Shown in pieces: positions 48,698 to 57,411 of a DNA stretch of 64,000 nucleotides; the first letter of the stretch is position 1; each line of letters begins with the position of its first letter. Both the position numbers and the translations under genes were made by a program. The DNA is taken from NCBI RefSeq assembly GCF_000173655.1, contig NZ_ABZU01000003.1, positions 62,001 to 126,000 on the forward strand. Direction: 5' to 3'. Under the pieces are notes generated by a model. The model was not told the origin of the DNA. It saw nothing but the letters and a program-made list of their open reading frames with translations, and made no database searches. This stretch comes from Corynebacterium amycolatum SK46. Lineage in GTDB: Bacteria > Actinomycetota > Actinomycetes > Mycobacteriales > Mycobacteriaceae.

Positions 48698-49104
48698 ACC
48701 CGGAAGTTTTTAACACTCTGCTCGGAGTGGCTGCCGCGGGCTATTTCATTGCGGTACTAATCACTCTCGGGCACATGATTGCTGGACCAAATTCGTTGGA
48801 TCGCTTAGTGAGTCTGGAGTCCATGACCGCAATGCTGCAGGGCATGCTCGCTGCGTTTATGGCATGGAGCTTGGACACCTCAGTGGTCTACCCGATGCTC
48901 ATCATTGCACTACTCGGATTCCTATCTTCCTTGGCAGTGGCCAAGTTCCGCGTCCCGGACGATGGAAAGACGCCCGCGAAGAGCGCCCGGAAGGGTGTGT
49001 CGAAAACAACAAGTAAGGTCATCCCAAAGAAAACCGCTCAGAAAGCAGCGCCTAAGGCAACACCGACGACGGCTCCGAAAACAGTGAAGGGAGAGTCCAA
49101 ATGA
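48694..49104 (+). CDS. mrpF: Mrp antiporter subunit F with basic tail
   Basis: A 136-residue subunit with three TM helices in the first 90 residues, including LIAGPNSLDRLVSLE-like GPNSLDRLVSLESMTAM and PMLIIALLGFLSSLAVAKF. The typical length is about 90. A 45-residue tail rich in Lys, Ala and Thr (KTPAKSARKGVSKTTSKV and onward) follows, strongly basic, the opposite charge to the MrpC tail. ATGA overlaps with both neighbours. Confidence 0.9.
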   Translation: MNPEVFNTLLGVAAAGYFIAVLITLGHMIAGPNSLDRLVSLESMTAMLQGMLAAFMAWSLDTSVVYPMLIIALLGFLSSLAVAKFRVPDDGKTPAKSARKGVSKTTSKVIPKKTAQKAAPKATPTTAPKTVKGESK

Positions 49105-49451
49105 TTCTCGTGGCTGACATTATCGCCATCGCACTCATAATCACCGGAATGCTACTGTGCGTTGCAGCGTCCGTGGGATTGATACGCTTCCGCGACACCA
49201 TCAGTCGCATGCACGCATCCTCCAAGCCACAAACGCTGGGGCTAATTCTGACGCTGTCGGGCTCGCTTGTGCACGTCGCCACGCACGCGTCAGCTCACAC
49301 AACTACTAGCAGTGACTTGGCTCTGTTGACCCTGATTATCCTGTTTGCTCTGGGTACATCGCCGATTGTTAGTAACCGCGTTGGCCACGAGGCGTTCAAG
49401 GAGAGGCTCGTCGACGAGGACAGCCTGGCCCGCGATGACAGCCGGGAATAA
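49101..49451 (+). CDS. mrpG: Mrp antiporter subunit G
   Basis: A 116-residue last subunit with three TM helices. Signature: GMLLCVAASVGLIRFRDTISRMHASSKPQTLGLILTL, standard for MrpG. No long tail apart from about 20 charged residues. It closes the A-C-D-E-F-G operon, all genes overlapping by 4-11 bp, which should give a fixed subunit ratio. No obvious terminator hairpin follows. Confidence 0.93.
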   Translation: MILVADIIAIALIITGMLLCVAASVGLIRFRDTISRMHASSKPQTLGLILTLSGSLVHVATHASAHTTTSSDLALLTLIILFALGTSPIVSNRVGHEAFKERLVDEDSLARDDSRE

Positions 49452-49524
49452 CGAGAGGACAATGGCCTTAAGTTACTGACTGGGTTCATGACAAAGTGAC
49501 TAGGCACACACCGCTTAACGACGG

Positions 49525-50748
49525 CTAGTCGTCTACCTGCTCGCGGAAATCTGCAGGCGCTATCGGATGCCCGGCACGCAGCTCCTGCACCGCAAGATCC
49601 ACGGCGGCCCGCCACGGGGTATGGCCAATGCGCTCTTCGTTCGCCCGTACCTCGTCCTCGGTAGCCATAGAAGGCAGCGCCCCGGCCGCATCCGCCACAG
49701 TGCGCTGACGCTCGTATGCCGCGCCAATTTCCACGATGTTGTTGACGAATTCCAGTTCGGCTCGGCAGCCCAGTTCGTCGGCAAGCGGGGCGAGCTGAAC
49801 CACAAGCTCACGGAGTTCATCGCGAACCCACCGCTCGTCGGTATCGCGATTGACGATGACCAGCGCGTCCATGCCGTAGCGGGCGGCGCGCCACTTGTTT
49901 TCGGCGATGTGCCAGGCCTGCAGCGACGGTAGTTCCTCGCCAGCCTCCCACATGCGGTCGTAGTAAACCGTCAGACAGTGCGTCAATGCCACGATAGCGG
50001 CGAGTTCCTGCAGGTTAGAGGTAGCGTCGGCGACACGAATCTCGATGGTGCCGTACTTTGATGCCGGGCGGATGTCCAAGTGCATCGAGCCGGTGTGGTT
50101 GATGACGCCGGAGCGGGACTGGTCGTGCATGTAGGACTCCCACTCGGGCCAGGTGTAAATCGCCGGCGGCTGACCCGCGGTGGGCAGCTGCTGATAGAGC
50201 AGGCTTCGGTTGGAAGCGTAACCCATGTCCTCACCATTCCAGGCCGGTGAGGAGGCAGACAGCGCCAACATGTGCGGCAGCTTCGTTGCCAGGGCCTGAA
50301 TAATCGGCCAAACGCGTTCGGAGTCCTTAATGCCAACGTGGATGTGGACTCCCCAGATAATCATCTGGTTACCCCACCACTGAGTGCGGTTGATGATTTC
50401 GGAGTAGTGCCCCTTGGCGCTGACCTGCTGAGCAGTACCGCGGGCGAACGGATGCGAGCCCGATGACCACACATCCACCCCAACGCGGTCAGCGGCGTCG
50501 AGAACCATGTCCAGCTGGCTTTGGAGCTCCGCTACGGCATCGGGCACGTTCATGTGCACACCGGTGACGAGCTCCACGGTGTTGGCGAGGAACTCGCGCT
50601 GGAGCCCATGTCCGGGATGCTCCGCATCGATGATGTCGAGCACCTCGGCAGCAGCGGGGGCGGTGTCGCGCGTTCGTCGGTCGACGAACGCCACTTCCCA
50701 TTCCACGCCCAGAGATGGCTGCGCCGATCCGGAAAATTGCTCAGTCAT
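49525..50748 (-). CDS. Carboxylate-amine ligase / glutamate-cysteine ligase family 2 (YbdK-like)
   Basis: A 407-residue member of the GCS2 family, which includes weak gamma-glutamylcysteine ligases. Blocks: [14 protein letters not shown] with substrate-binding glutamates, [20 protein letters not shown], the metal and ATP site [15 protein letters not shown], and [21 protein letters not shown]. Actual activity of most YbdK proteins is uncertain, and corynebacteria use mycothiol rather than glutathione, so the product is open. It is on the opposite strand to the Mrp operon. The order GCL / lipoprotein / LytR_C / DUF3263 matches mycobacteria, where sodC takes the lipoprotein's place. Confidence 0.88.
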   Translation of the reverse strand: MTEQFSGSAQPSLGVEWEVAFVDRRTRDTAPAAAEVLDIIDAEHPGHGLQREFLANTVELVTGVHMNVPDAVAELQSQLDMVLDAADRVGVDVWSSGSHPFARGTAQQVSAKGHYSEIINRTQWWGNQMIIWGVHIHVGIKDSERVWPIIQALATKLPHMLALSASSPAWNGEDMGYASNRSLLYQQLPTAGQPPAIYTWPEWESYMHDQSRSGVINHTGSMHLDIRPASKYGTIEIRVADATSNLQELAAIVALTHCLTVYYDRMWEAGEELPSLQAWHIAENKWRAARYGMDALVIVNRDTDERWVRDELRELVVQLAPLADELGCRAELEFVNNIVEIGAAYERQRTVADAAGALPSMATEDEVRANEERIGHTPWRAAVDLAVQELRAGHPIAPADFREQVDD

Positions 50749-50765
50749 ACCGTTATTTTTTCACA

Positions 50766-51323
50766 CTAGGAATCGTTTTCCTCAGTTGGCTCCGTCCAGG
50801 TGACGGTTTTTGCGCAGGAGGCAAGGTCACCGTTGGAATCGACAAGCGCAACTGTGGTGAAACTGTCCTCGTCCACCTTGGACGGCACGTTCCAGACATC
50901 TGCATTCTGTTTGCTATCGACGTGCACTTCGCCGATGACGCCTAACCCCTCAGCCGCGGGGCTTCCGATGCCACTGCAGCCAGATGCACCGCGCGCCTGC
51001 ACTGTGTACTTGCCTTCCTCCAAAGTAGTGAACTGACCTTTTTCGTCGGAAAGGCCCATCCACCCCTTGGAGCTCATGACCTGGACAGTTGCCAGCATTT
51101 TCATTGATCCGTCGTCGTTTGTGCGGATGAAGTTATAGGCGCTGACGCGCTCGGTCAGCTTCGGTGCAGCCGGATCTACGCTCACTGGCGCAGTGCTTGT
51201 CGACGCGTCTGCGTTCCCGTCCTTGTCACCGCTGGATTCAACCCCCGAACAGGAAACCAACAGTGTTGCAGCACAACCCAACGCGGTGGCGACAGCAACG
51301 CGACGACGCATTACGGCGAACAT
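50766..51323 (-). CDS. Lipoprotein with degenerate Cu-Zn superoxide dismutase-like domain
   Basis: A 185-residue exported lipoprotein. Start ATG 51323 has GAGG upstream, followed by arginines, a hydrophobic core and the lipobox L-V-S-C (Cys25). The mature part resembles mycobacterial SodC in order of strands. LEEGKYTVQARGASGC lines up with the SodC stretch PGFHGLHIHQVGKC, but the copper-binding His-x-His is Gln-x-Arg. GVIGEVHVDSKQNADVW lines up with GDLASLQV--DGSAMLV. The final GDLASCAK matches GKRVACGV, preserving both disulfide cysteines. Only one histidine (GEVHVDS) is left, so it cannot be an active dismutase. The syntenic position of sodC in mycobacteria supports the match. The family call is inference. 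Confidence 0.6.
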   Translation of the reverse strand: MFAVMRRRVAVATALGCAATLLVSCSGVESSGDKDGNADASTSTAPVSVDPAAPKLTERVSAYNFIRTNDDGSMKMLATVQVMSSKGWMGLSDEKGQFTTLEEGKYTVQARGASGCSGIGSPAAEGLGVIGEVHVDSKQNADVWNVPSKVDEDSFTTVALVDSNGDLASCAKTVTWTEPTEENDS

Positions 51324-51398
51324 AAAAACCTCACAGACCTCACTGGCTACTAGCAGAATACTAGTACCCCTTAGTGAGAGACCGAAGTCTGGTGGGCC

Positions 51399-51429
51399 GG
51401 GAGTCTAGTGAGCTGGGAGTCTAGTGAGC
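51399..51429. repeat. 16-bp tandem duplication at the LytR_C gene end
   Basis: GGGAGTCTAGTGAGCT at 51399-51414 is repeated at 51415-51429 (last base different). The second copy contains the gene's stop codon (51421-51423), so the duplication did not change the protein. Confidence 0.75.
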
Positions 51430-52341
51430 CGGGTCAGTGGCGACCACGACGATTCCCGCAGGAGCGTCCCGGAGACGGTCATCGCGCGGTGCGGCTTCCC
51501 AACCGTTGTCGTGCGCGATCTGCTCAGCGGCGGCCTTTTCCTCTTCGTTCCTCGGGTCGAAGTAGACGGTGGTCTTCTCCCACACACCCATCTTTTCTTC
51601 AGGAGCGTTGCCGGTCTCGCCGGCGCCCCAGCCCTGCTCGCCCATCTGCTTGGACAGGTCATCGGCAAGGCCCACGACCTCAGAGTTGTTCAGGACACTG
51701 ACTTTGACAGTCTTGCGGTCAATCTGTGGCGCTTCGTTGGCCTCACCCTGTGCCGGCGGATTCTCAGCGGGAGGAACCGGTTTGCCCGGCTCATTTGCCG
51801 GTGGCGGCGGCGGGACCTCGCCGTCACCATCTCCAGCAGCACCATCCTTTGCCGGATCACTGCCGTTGGCCGAGTCAGCAGGCGCACCAGAGTCAGCCGG
51901 AGCGGATGCCGAGGTGTCATTCTGGCCGGTGTTCTCGGCATCGTCGCCACGCGTGCTCAGGGCGTAGGCACCGTAGGCGACCAGGCACACGCCGATAGCA
52001 AGCAGCACGATAGCGAGAACGCGCATGTAGCGGCCATCACCGGCACCGTCGCCGATGTCGCCGTCATCAACACCATCAGCAGCTGCGGAATTGCTAGCAG
52101 CAGCCCGAGAGCCAGCACCAGTAGTGGCAGCAGTGGTGGCACCAGCAGCGGCTGCGCCAGCGGCCGGAGCCGCAGATCTGGGCGCTGCGCGTTGAGCATC
52201 CGACGGCTCGGAGTACGCATGAGCGCCGCCAGCGGCGGGAGCCTCTGCGTAATCGCTGTACTCATCGAAGTCGTCGAAGTCGTCATCGAGTCGATGACGG
52301 CCCGGACGCGGCGAATTCTGAGGGTTTAATTGGTCAGACAC
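51421..52341 (-). CDS. LytR_C domain membrane protein
   Basis: A 306-residue protein with one TM helix (about residues 108-128). The cytoplasmic N-terminus is acidic (RLDDDFDDFDEYSDY) then Ala-rich. Outside the membrane is a Pro/Asp/Ala-rich linker and finally the LytR C-terminal domain: VKVSVLNNSEVVGLADDLSKQMGEQGW and the ending TTVYFDPRNEEEKAAAEQIAHDNGW. This domain occurs alone in mycobacteria next to DUF3263 and is thought to bind cell-wall polymers. I chose GTG 52341 because TAGGAT lies 7 bases upstream; ATG 52350 would add three residues but sits inside that -10 element. Confidence 0.87.
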   Translation of the reverse strand: MSDQLNPQNSPRPGRHRLDDDFDDFDEYSDYAEAPAAGGAHAYSEPSDAQRAAPRSAAPAAGAAAAGATTAATTGAGSRAAASNSAAADGVDDGDIGDGAGDGRYMRVLAIVLLAIGVCLVAYGAYALSTRGDDAENTGQNDTSASAPADSGAPADSANGSDPAKDGAAGDGDGEVPPPPPANEPGKPVPPAENPPAQGEANEAPQIDRKTVKVSVLNNSEVVGLADDLSKQMGEQGWGAGETGNAPEEKMGVWEKTTVYFDPRNEEEKAAAEQIAHDNGWEAAPRDDRLRDAPAGIVVVATDPAH

Positions 52342-52348
52342 ATCCCAC

Positions 52349-52354
52349 ATCCTA
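52349..52354 (-). promoter_or_regulatory. Candidate -10 element for the leaderless LytR_C gene
   Basis: TAGGAT on the minus strand, 7-base spacer, GTG 52341. Confidence 0.5.
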
Positions 52355-52392
52355 TATGTTCCGCCGCCGAACCGTGAAGTGAAACTTGAACC

Positions 52393-52740
52393 TTATGCGT
52401 CTTGGTTGTCCCGCACGGCGCGCAGCCGATGAACCAGCACGGGCTCGGCAGCTTCCGCTGCGGGCGAATCCAAAAGTCGCGAAAGCACCTGGTGGTAACG
52501 GATTGTGTTGTTGCCAAAGTCCTCGGCAAAGCGACGTCGAATTGCCTCCTGCCGCGCACCGGCCATACGCGGTCCACGGCGGGCAACTTTCAGCCATTCC
52601 TTCTCAAAATCCAGCATTTTCTGTGCCAAAACGGGTTCAATACCGCTGGTATCCCCCGCGAGTCCGAGATGCTCGGCTGAGTCAGGCCGCAGCTCGGTCT
52701 CAGGTTCGTGGCTGCCGCCTATGGGCTTCTTGCTCGCCAT
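52393..52740 (-). CDS. DUF3263 domain protein
   Basis: A 115-residue soluble protein. The 60-residue core MLDFEKEWLKVARRGPRMAGARQEAIRRRF--DFGNNTIRYHQVLSRLLDSP is the DUF3263 helical domain, whose pattern resembles a small helix-turn-helix. Its function is unknown; in mycobacteria and corynebacteria it is always next to def and the LytR_C protein. ATG 52740 is preferred to the GTG at 52749. The first 35 residues are polar and probably disordered. Divergent from def across 200 bp. Confidence 0.85.
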   Translation of the reverse strand: MASKKPIGGSHEPETELRPDSAEHLGLAGDTSGIEPVLAQKMLDFEKEWLKVARRGPRMAGARQEAIRRRFAEDFGNNTIRYHQVLSRLLDSPAAEAAEPVLVHRLRAVRDNQDA

Positions 52741-52927
52741 TTTCCGCACCCCACTTTCCTTCTCGCTCGGCCTGATTTTCTATTCTGCACGACACTGCCT
52801 ATGCAGATACTTAGTGAAGATACATCGTAAGATCCAGCCACCCAGCCTCACCCAAAAATCCAGCCCGGTCTACAAACACCGAACCCTCCAGACATCACCA
52901 GGGGATTTAGAAAACATGGACGCCGAG

Positions 52928-52933
52928 TAGAAT
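52928..52933 (+). promoter_or_regulatory. Candidate -10 element for leaderless def
   Basis: TAGAAT, 7-base spacer, ATG 52941; no ribosome binding site. Confidence 0.6.
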
Positions 52934-52940
52934 CAGCGGC

Positions 52941-53522
52941 ATGACTATCCGCCCCATTGTGATTGCCGGAGACCCCGTTCTCCACACTCCTACCCAGCCG
53001 GTAACCGAGGACGTCTCCGAGCTGCGCGAGCTCATCGAGGACATGTACGAAACCATGGACCGCGCCCACGGTGTGGGGCTGGCTGCCAACCAGGTGGGTG
53101 TCGGCAAGCGCCTGTTCGTCTACAACTGCCCCGATGACGACGACGTCTGGCACCGCGGCTGCGTCATCAATCCGGTGCTGACCACCAGTGAAATCCCGAA
53201 GACCATGCCTAACGACGACGGTTCCGACGACGAAGGCTGTCTCTCTGTGCCCGGCCTGTCCTTCCCCACCAACCGCGCGGAGAAGGCCGTCGTCACCGGT
53301 CTGGATGAAAACGGTGAAGAGGTCCGCATCGAGGCCACCGGTTTCTTCGCCCGCTGCATGCAGCACGAGGTCGGCCACCTGGATGGGTTCCTCTACACCG
53401 ACTGCCTGACCGGCCGTTGGAAGCGCATGGCCAAGAAGGAAATCAAGCGCGCCGGTTGGACCGAGGGCGGCCTGACCTGGATGCCGGGCGTGGATCCGAA
53501 TCCGTTCGGCCACGAGGATTAG
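52941..53522 (+). CDS. def: Peptide deformylase
   Basis: Removes the formyl group from new proteins. The 193-residue protein shows all three motifs: [20 protein letters not shown] (metal-ligand Cys) and QHEVGHLDG (HExxH metal site). A 15-residue insertion with [10 protein letters not shown] precedes motif 2, as in other actinobacterial enzymes. It is followed three bases later by the GNAT gene, so the pair is co-transcribed, as in mycobacteria. Confidence 0.96.
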   Translation: MTIRPIVIAGDPVLHTPTQPVTEDVSELRELIEDMYETMDRAHGVGLAANQVGVGKRLFVYNCPDDDDVWHRGCVINPVLTTSEIPKTMPNDDGSDDEGCLSVPGLSFPTNRAEKAVVTGLDENGEEVRIEATGFFARCMQHEVGHLDGFLYTDCLTGRWKRMAKKEIKRAGWTEGGLTWMPGVDPNPFGHED

Positions 53523-53525
53523 ATC

Positions 53526-54725
53526 GTGGCGGATAGGCAATTGGAGTCGTCGGCAAGCGAAAATGCAGCACAGAAGCTACCGATTTCCCGCTGGGGCGTC
53601 GGTGAAGTGGCGGTGGGACGTCGCGTCATTGTGCGTCGCGCGCTGACCGATGAAGAGGCGCTGGCCAGCGGAAAGAAGACTACGGACGTCATTGGGCACG
53701 TGCTCAGCATGGATCCGTTCGTCGTACGTCCGCAGGTTCGCGCTGGCGTGCGTGCCGACGAGTCCGTGGCAGCAGTGGACTTTAGCGATAAGCACATTTT
53801 GATTGTGAAGGCCCTGCCGGATCACCCGGTGCGCAATTCGGATATTCGCGCCGTGGAAACTGCGACCGCAAAGGCCTTCCCGGGTATCGCGCATGTGGTG
53901 GAGTCGGGCTGGCTACTGCGTGCGGGTGACGGTATTACGGAGCGTTCCAACTCCGCACTGCCGCTCGAACCCGGAGCCAGCACTCAGCCGGTGCCGCTGG
54001 AGAAGATTAAGTCGTTTTACGATTCCCACGATTTGCCGGTACGGATTGCGGTTCCGGATCGGATTGCCAAGCCTGCACAGGCACTGGTCGCGGGGCCAGA
54101 GTGGACGGTCGGGCCGGACATTGTGGTTATGACGCGCTCGCTCGATGGGGATTTACCGCCCGCTGAGTTGGGGGCTGGTTCGCACAGCGCTGAACAGGTG
54201 CTTGATGAGCACAGCGCTGAACATGTGCTGGACAGTCACAGCGCTGAACAGGTGCTGGACAGCCACAGCGCCGAGCTGGCCAACGTGCAGGTGGACATCG
54301 CTGATCAACCTGACGACGATTGGCTGGGGCTCTACCATTTCCGTGGCACCACGCTGCCCGAGCATGCGCTACAGCTACTGCGCAATGAAATCGATGGCCG
54401 CATGTGCTTCGGTCGACTGCAAGTACCTGACGACAATGCGCCTGAAGGCATGCGCACGGTAGCAATTACGCGCGGCACGTTGACCGAATCGGACGATGGC
54501 CGGGTGTGGCTCGGATTCTCCGCTGTGGAAGTCGCAGCCGATATGCGCCGCAGAGGGCTTGGCACACTTCTGGGAATCCATATGATGCACTGGGGTGCGC
54601 AGCACGGCGCAGATTCGGCATACTTACAGGTACTGGGCTCAAACGAGGCCGGCATTGCGCTGTACCGGACGCTCGGTTTTACCGAGCACCACCGGCACCG
54701 CTACGCGGAGCTGACAGGGGCTTAG
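53526..54725 (+). CDS. GNAT family N-acetyltransferase with an internal peptide repeat
   Basis: A 399-residue protein. The C-terminal 150 residues are a GNAT domain, with the acetyl-CoA loop AADMRRRGLGTLLGIHMM and the closing GIALYRTLGFTEHHRHRY. Residues 15-80 form a small beta-rich domain (GEVAVGRRVIVRRAL and GHVLSMDPFVVRPQV), and residues about 95-200 a first GNAT-like half. Between the halves lie three and a half copies of a 9-residue repeat (HSAEQVLDS). The protein corresponds to the mycobacterial GNAT between def and xthA. Its acceptor is unknown. GTG 53526 is the only reasonable start. Confidence 0.85.
   Translation: MADRQLESSASENAAQKLPISRWGVGEVAVGRRVIVRRALTDEEALASGKKTTDVIGHVLSMDPFVVRPQVRAGVRADESVAAVDFSDKHILIVKALPDHPVRNSDIRAVETATAKAFPGIAHVVESGWLLRAGDGITERSNSALPLEPGASTQPVPLEKIKSFYDSHDLPVRIAVPDRIAKPAQALVAGPEWTVGPDIVVMTRSLDGDLPPAELGAGSHSAEQVLDEHSAEHVLDSHSAEQVLDSHSAELANVQVDIADQPDDDWLGLYHFRGTTLPEHALQLLRNEIDGRMCFGRLQVPDDNAPEGMRTVAITRGTLTESDDGRVWLGFSAVEVAADMRRRGLGTLLGIHMMHWGAQHGADSAYLQVLGSNEAGIALYRTLGFTEHHRHRYAELTGA
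54183..54275 (+). repeat. In-frame 27-bp tandem repeat inside the GNAT gene
   Basis: Units start at 54183, 54210, 54237 and 54264 (partial). They encode HSAEQVLDE, HSAEHVLDS, HSAEQVLDS and HSAEL. Near-identity at DNA level points to recent duplication and possible copy-number variation. Confidence 0.9.
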
Positions 54726-54771
54726 GCCTCGGGGCTCACGTTTCGGCCCTGCCCCGCTCGCCCTGATCGCT

Positions 54772-55614
54772 CTACTTCCCGCGCTTAACCCGTTTAGTCC
54801 GCTTCAGCTGCTTCGACTGCGGCTCTTTGCTGCCCATGCGATTGTCCATGTGGCGCTGCCCGCGCTGAAGCTCGCGCGTCTCTGGTTTTTCCACCACTCG
54901 CGTGCGAACCGAGAGCTCATGGCGGCCTCGCCCCAGCGGATCGCGGGACGCACCCATCGCAATCCAGCCAGCCAGGCCTGCAGAGACAAACCAACCGGCG
55001 ACTGGAATCATCGACGGCAGAATCCAGGCATTGCGCACAAAACCATCGCGGGCTGAAACTGGCATCCCGTGTGCACCTTCGATTTTCATGCCCATGGCGT
55101 GCTTACCCGGCGACCCGTCGAAGATGGAGTCCCCCGCCACGCGGTAGAGGTAAAAACCACCGGGACCGAGGAAGAGGCTTAACAGCAGCACCATCACACC
55201 GCTGTCCGAACTACCCACAATGCTGCCAAGAACTGCAAGAGCAGCAATCAACGCAATATAGATGACAGAATCCACCAGCAGCGCACCACCACGACGTGCC
55301 ACTGAGCCATTGGCCAGATTGGGGTCAAAGCCCAGGTGTACTGCCATTTGAGCGGTCAGCGGCGCGACTTTGGGATTAGCACTGAGCTCACCGAAGGAAG
55401 ACACACCATAGCTAGCGGGGTACCCGCTTTCATAGCCGACCGGAATGTTTGCTACCAGATATGGCACTTCCAGATGTGGCACTGCCTGATACGGCATTGC
55501 CGCATCGTACGCCGCATATGGGTCGTGCTCCCGATAAGCGCTCCTGCCACTATTATTCAGGTAATCCGCCGGACCGTACTCGTCGCCGTAACGACGATCG
55601 TCCCAGTTAGTCAA
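54772..55614 (-). CDS. RDD family membrane protein
   Basis: A 280-residue protein. The first 100 residues are Tyr/Pro-rich and polar (for example AYREHDPYAAYDAAMPYQAV). Then comes the RDD domain: GSVARRGGALLVDSVIYIALIAALAVLG with the conserved Arg and Asp, DGSPGKHAMGMKIEG, and two or three more TM segments up to about residue 245. It ends in a basic tail (SKQLKRTKRVKRGK). RDD proteins include small Na+/H+ antiporter-like and secretion-related proteins, but most have no known role. The start is TTG 55614, eight bases after AGGAAAGGGAG; the frame continues upstream without a ribosome binding site. Confidence 0.82.
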   Translation of the reverse strand: MTNWDDRRYGDEYGPADYLNNSGRSAYREHDPYAAYDAAMPYQAVPHLEVPYLVANIPVGYESGYPASYGVSSFGELSANPKVAPLTAQMAVHLGFDPNLANGSVARRGGALLVDSVIYIALIAALAVLGSIVGSSDSGVMVLLLSLFLGPGGFYLYRVAGDSIFDGSPGKHAMGMKIEGAHGMPVSARDGFVRNAWILPSMIPVAGWFVSAGLAGWIAMGASRDPLGRGRHELSVRTRVVEKPETRELQRGQRHMDNRMGSKEPQSKQLKRTKRVKRGK

Positions 55615-55752
55615 CCTCGAAACTCCCTTTCCTACCGAGCCCTCACACATTTTCGTCTGCCCAGTGTCCACTCTTTATTGTCCGCCCTCTATTGTCACTG
55701 CTTTGTTCAACGCATGAGACTGCCATTTCGTTCCCCTTTCACGATCCCCTTT

Positions 55753-55758
55753 TACAAT
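55753..55758 (+). promoter_or_regulatory. Candidate -10 element for leaderless xthA
   Basis: TACAAT, 7-base spacer, ATG 55766; no ribosome binding site. Confidence 0.6.
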
Positions 55759-55765
55759 CGTTGAT

Positions 55766-56563
55766 ATGCGAATCTGTGTCTGGAACGTCAATTCGGCCCG
55801 AACTCGCCTCGACCGAATGGTGGAAATGCTGCGCCGAAATGACATTGATGTCCTGGCCGTCCAGGAAACCAAGTGCAAAGACGACCAATTCCCCACCGCT
55901 ACTTTTGAAGAGCTGGGATACCAAGTCGCCCACCACGGCCTGAATCAGTGGAATGGCGTTGCCATCATCTCCCGCGTCGGCCTTGAGGACATCCAGGCAG
56001 GGTTCCCCGGTCAGCCCGGTTTCAACAAGGATCCCGACGCAACTCCCTCGTTGGAAGCCCGCCATATCGCCGCTACCTGCGGTGGCGTGCGCGTCCACAG
56101 TCTCTACATCCCGAACGGCCGAGACATCACCGACCCGCACTTCGAGTACAAGCTCGAATTTTTGGAGCGGCTCCGTCAGCACATCATCGCCACGCTTGAC
56201 GACGACCCAGAGGCCACCTTCATGATGGGCGGCGACTTCAACATCGCCCCGACCGACGGCGATGTCTGGTCAATGGCGGCCTTCACGGGGAAAACACATG
56301 TCACACCACCTGAACGCGCAGCCTTCTATGCGCTGGAGCAGGCGGGCATGAAGGAAGTGACTCGCCAATTCACCCCAAACCAGTGGACCTACTGGGATTA
56401 CAAAGCTGGCCGCTTTTTCAAGGATGAGGGCATGCGCATCGACTTCCAGCTCGCCTCCCCCGCCCTCGCGACAAAGGCGTCCGCCGGATTCATCGACATC
56501 GAAGAGCGTCAGGGCAAAGGCGCATCCGACCATGCTCCGGTGATTGTGGATTACGAAGTGTAG
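55766..56563 (+). CDS. xthA: Exodeoxyribonuclease III (AP endonuclease)
   Basis: A 265-residue base-excision repair enzyme that cuts DNA at abasic sites and removes 3' blocking groups. The family signatures are all seen: RICVWNVNSARTRLDRM, VLAVQETKCKDDQFP (catalytic Glu), GGDFNIAPTDGDVW (Asp/Asn pair), MRIDFQLASP and the final SDHAPVIVDY (catalytic Asp-His). Length is normal. In mycobacteria xthA lies next to the GNAT and def genes as well; here the RDD gene is inserted on the opposite strand. Confidence 0.95.
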   Translation: MRICVWNVNSARTRLDRMVEMLRRNDIDVLAVQETKCKDDQFPTATFEELGYQVAHHGLNQWNGVAIISRVGLEDIQAGFPGQPGFNKDPDATPSLEARHIAATCGGVRVHSLYIPNGRDITDPHFEYKLEFLERLRQHIIATLDDDPEATFMMGGDFNIAPTDGDVWSMAAFTGKTHVTPPERAAFYALEQAGMKEVTRQFTPNQWTYWDYKAGRFFKDEGMRIDFQLASPALATKASAGFIDIEERQGKGASDHAPVIVDYEV

Positions 56564-56805
56564 ATAAACGCGGCAGAAAAGCGCGTAAGCATAGCTCCTA
56601 CAGGGGGTGTCGCTGGGGCCGTCGTAAAGCGGAGTCCTTGCTGCCAGCCCCTAAAATCAGGGGCAGAAATGGGCGATAAAGCACCCGCACAAGACTTATG
56701 CGCCTAACTTTTTGTTCAATCTACAAATTTTCACCACAGAAAGTTATTTCGACGATATAAGGTGTTTATTCAGAACATCAATTCATTACGTCGGGAAGGA
56801 AGATC

Positions 56806-57369
56806 ATGACTTCTGCACGCTCCCCTCAGCGCACCACCACCCCGGAGCCAGCGAGCGGCTTCCTCACCGCGGATGACTCGACTGAGTCCGATGAATCCCT
56901 GCGCGAAAGCGTGCAGAAGATTTCCATCGGCCTGTATGACTTCCTTGCGTCGACTCGCCGCCTCGGTGAGCGCCCGAATGCCAGGATGGACATTTCCCAG
57001 TCGGAAATGGAAGTACTGCACTTTATTTCGACCCACCCGGGCTGCGGCGTATCCGACATTGCGCGCCTGCGCTTCCTGCGCCCGTCCAACGTTTCGGCAA
57101 CAGTTCGCCGTCTACTCGACAACGGGCTGATTGAACGCGAGAACAATGCAAAAGATCGCCGTGCACAGAACCTCTATGTCTCCAGCGATGGCGAGACCCT
57201 GTTGGAGCAGCTTATCGACCACTGGGGTGCGCTGGTGTACGAAATTGTGCGGACGATGTCGCAAAAGGACGTTCGTGCGCTAATTAAGGCACTGCCTTCG
57301 CTGCTGAAGCTGGCGGAGCACTCGGAAAGCTATGTTGAGGAGCACCAGCGTCGCCAGGAGCCGTTCTAA
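56806..57369 (+). CDS. MarR family transcriptional regulator
   Basis: A 187-residue winged-helix regulator. After a polar 35-residue N-terminus the MarR fold runs from YDFLASTRRLGERPNARMDISQSEMEVLHFI through the recognition helix (RFLRPSNVSATVRRLLDNGLIE) and wing (NAKDRRAQNLYVSSDGETLL) to a long dimerisation helix. There is no cysteine near the N-terminus, so it is not a thiol sensor of the OhrR type. The ATG has GGAAGGAAG upstream. The 242-bp upstream gap contains an AT-rich promoter region; no clear operator stands out. Its target is unknown, perhaps the small membrane protein that follows. Confidence 0.85.
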   Translation: MTSARSPQRTTTPEPASGFLTADDSTESDESLRESVQKISIGLYDFLASTRRLGERPNARMDISQSEMEVLHFISTHPGCGVSDIARLRFLRPSNVSATVRRLLDNGLIERENNAKDRRAQNLYVSSDGETLLEQLIDHWGALVYEIVRTMSQKDVRALIKALPSLLKLAEHSESYVEEHQRRQEPF

Positions 57370-57398
57370 AAGCACGCCGCTAAGCCCTTCTTACTAGG

Positions 57399-57404
57399 TA
57401 CGAT
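57399..57404 (+). promoter_or_regulatory. Candidate -10 element for the small membrane protein gene
   Basis: TACGAT, 7-base spacer, ATG 57412; no ribosome binding site. It decides the start over an in-frame ATG at 57403 that lies inside this element. Confidence 0.55.
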
Positions 57405-57411
57405 GATGCTC

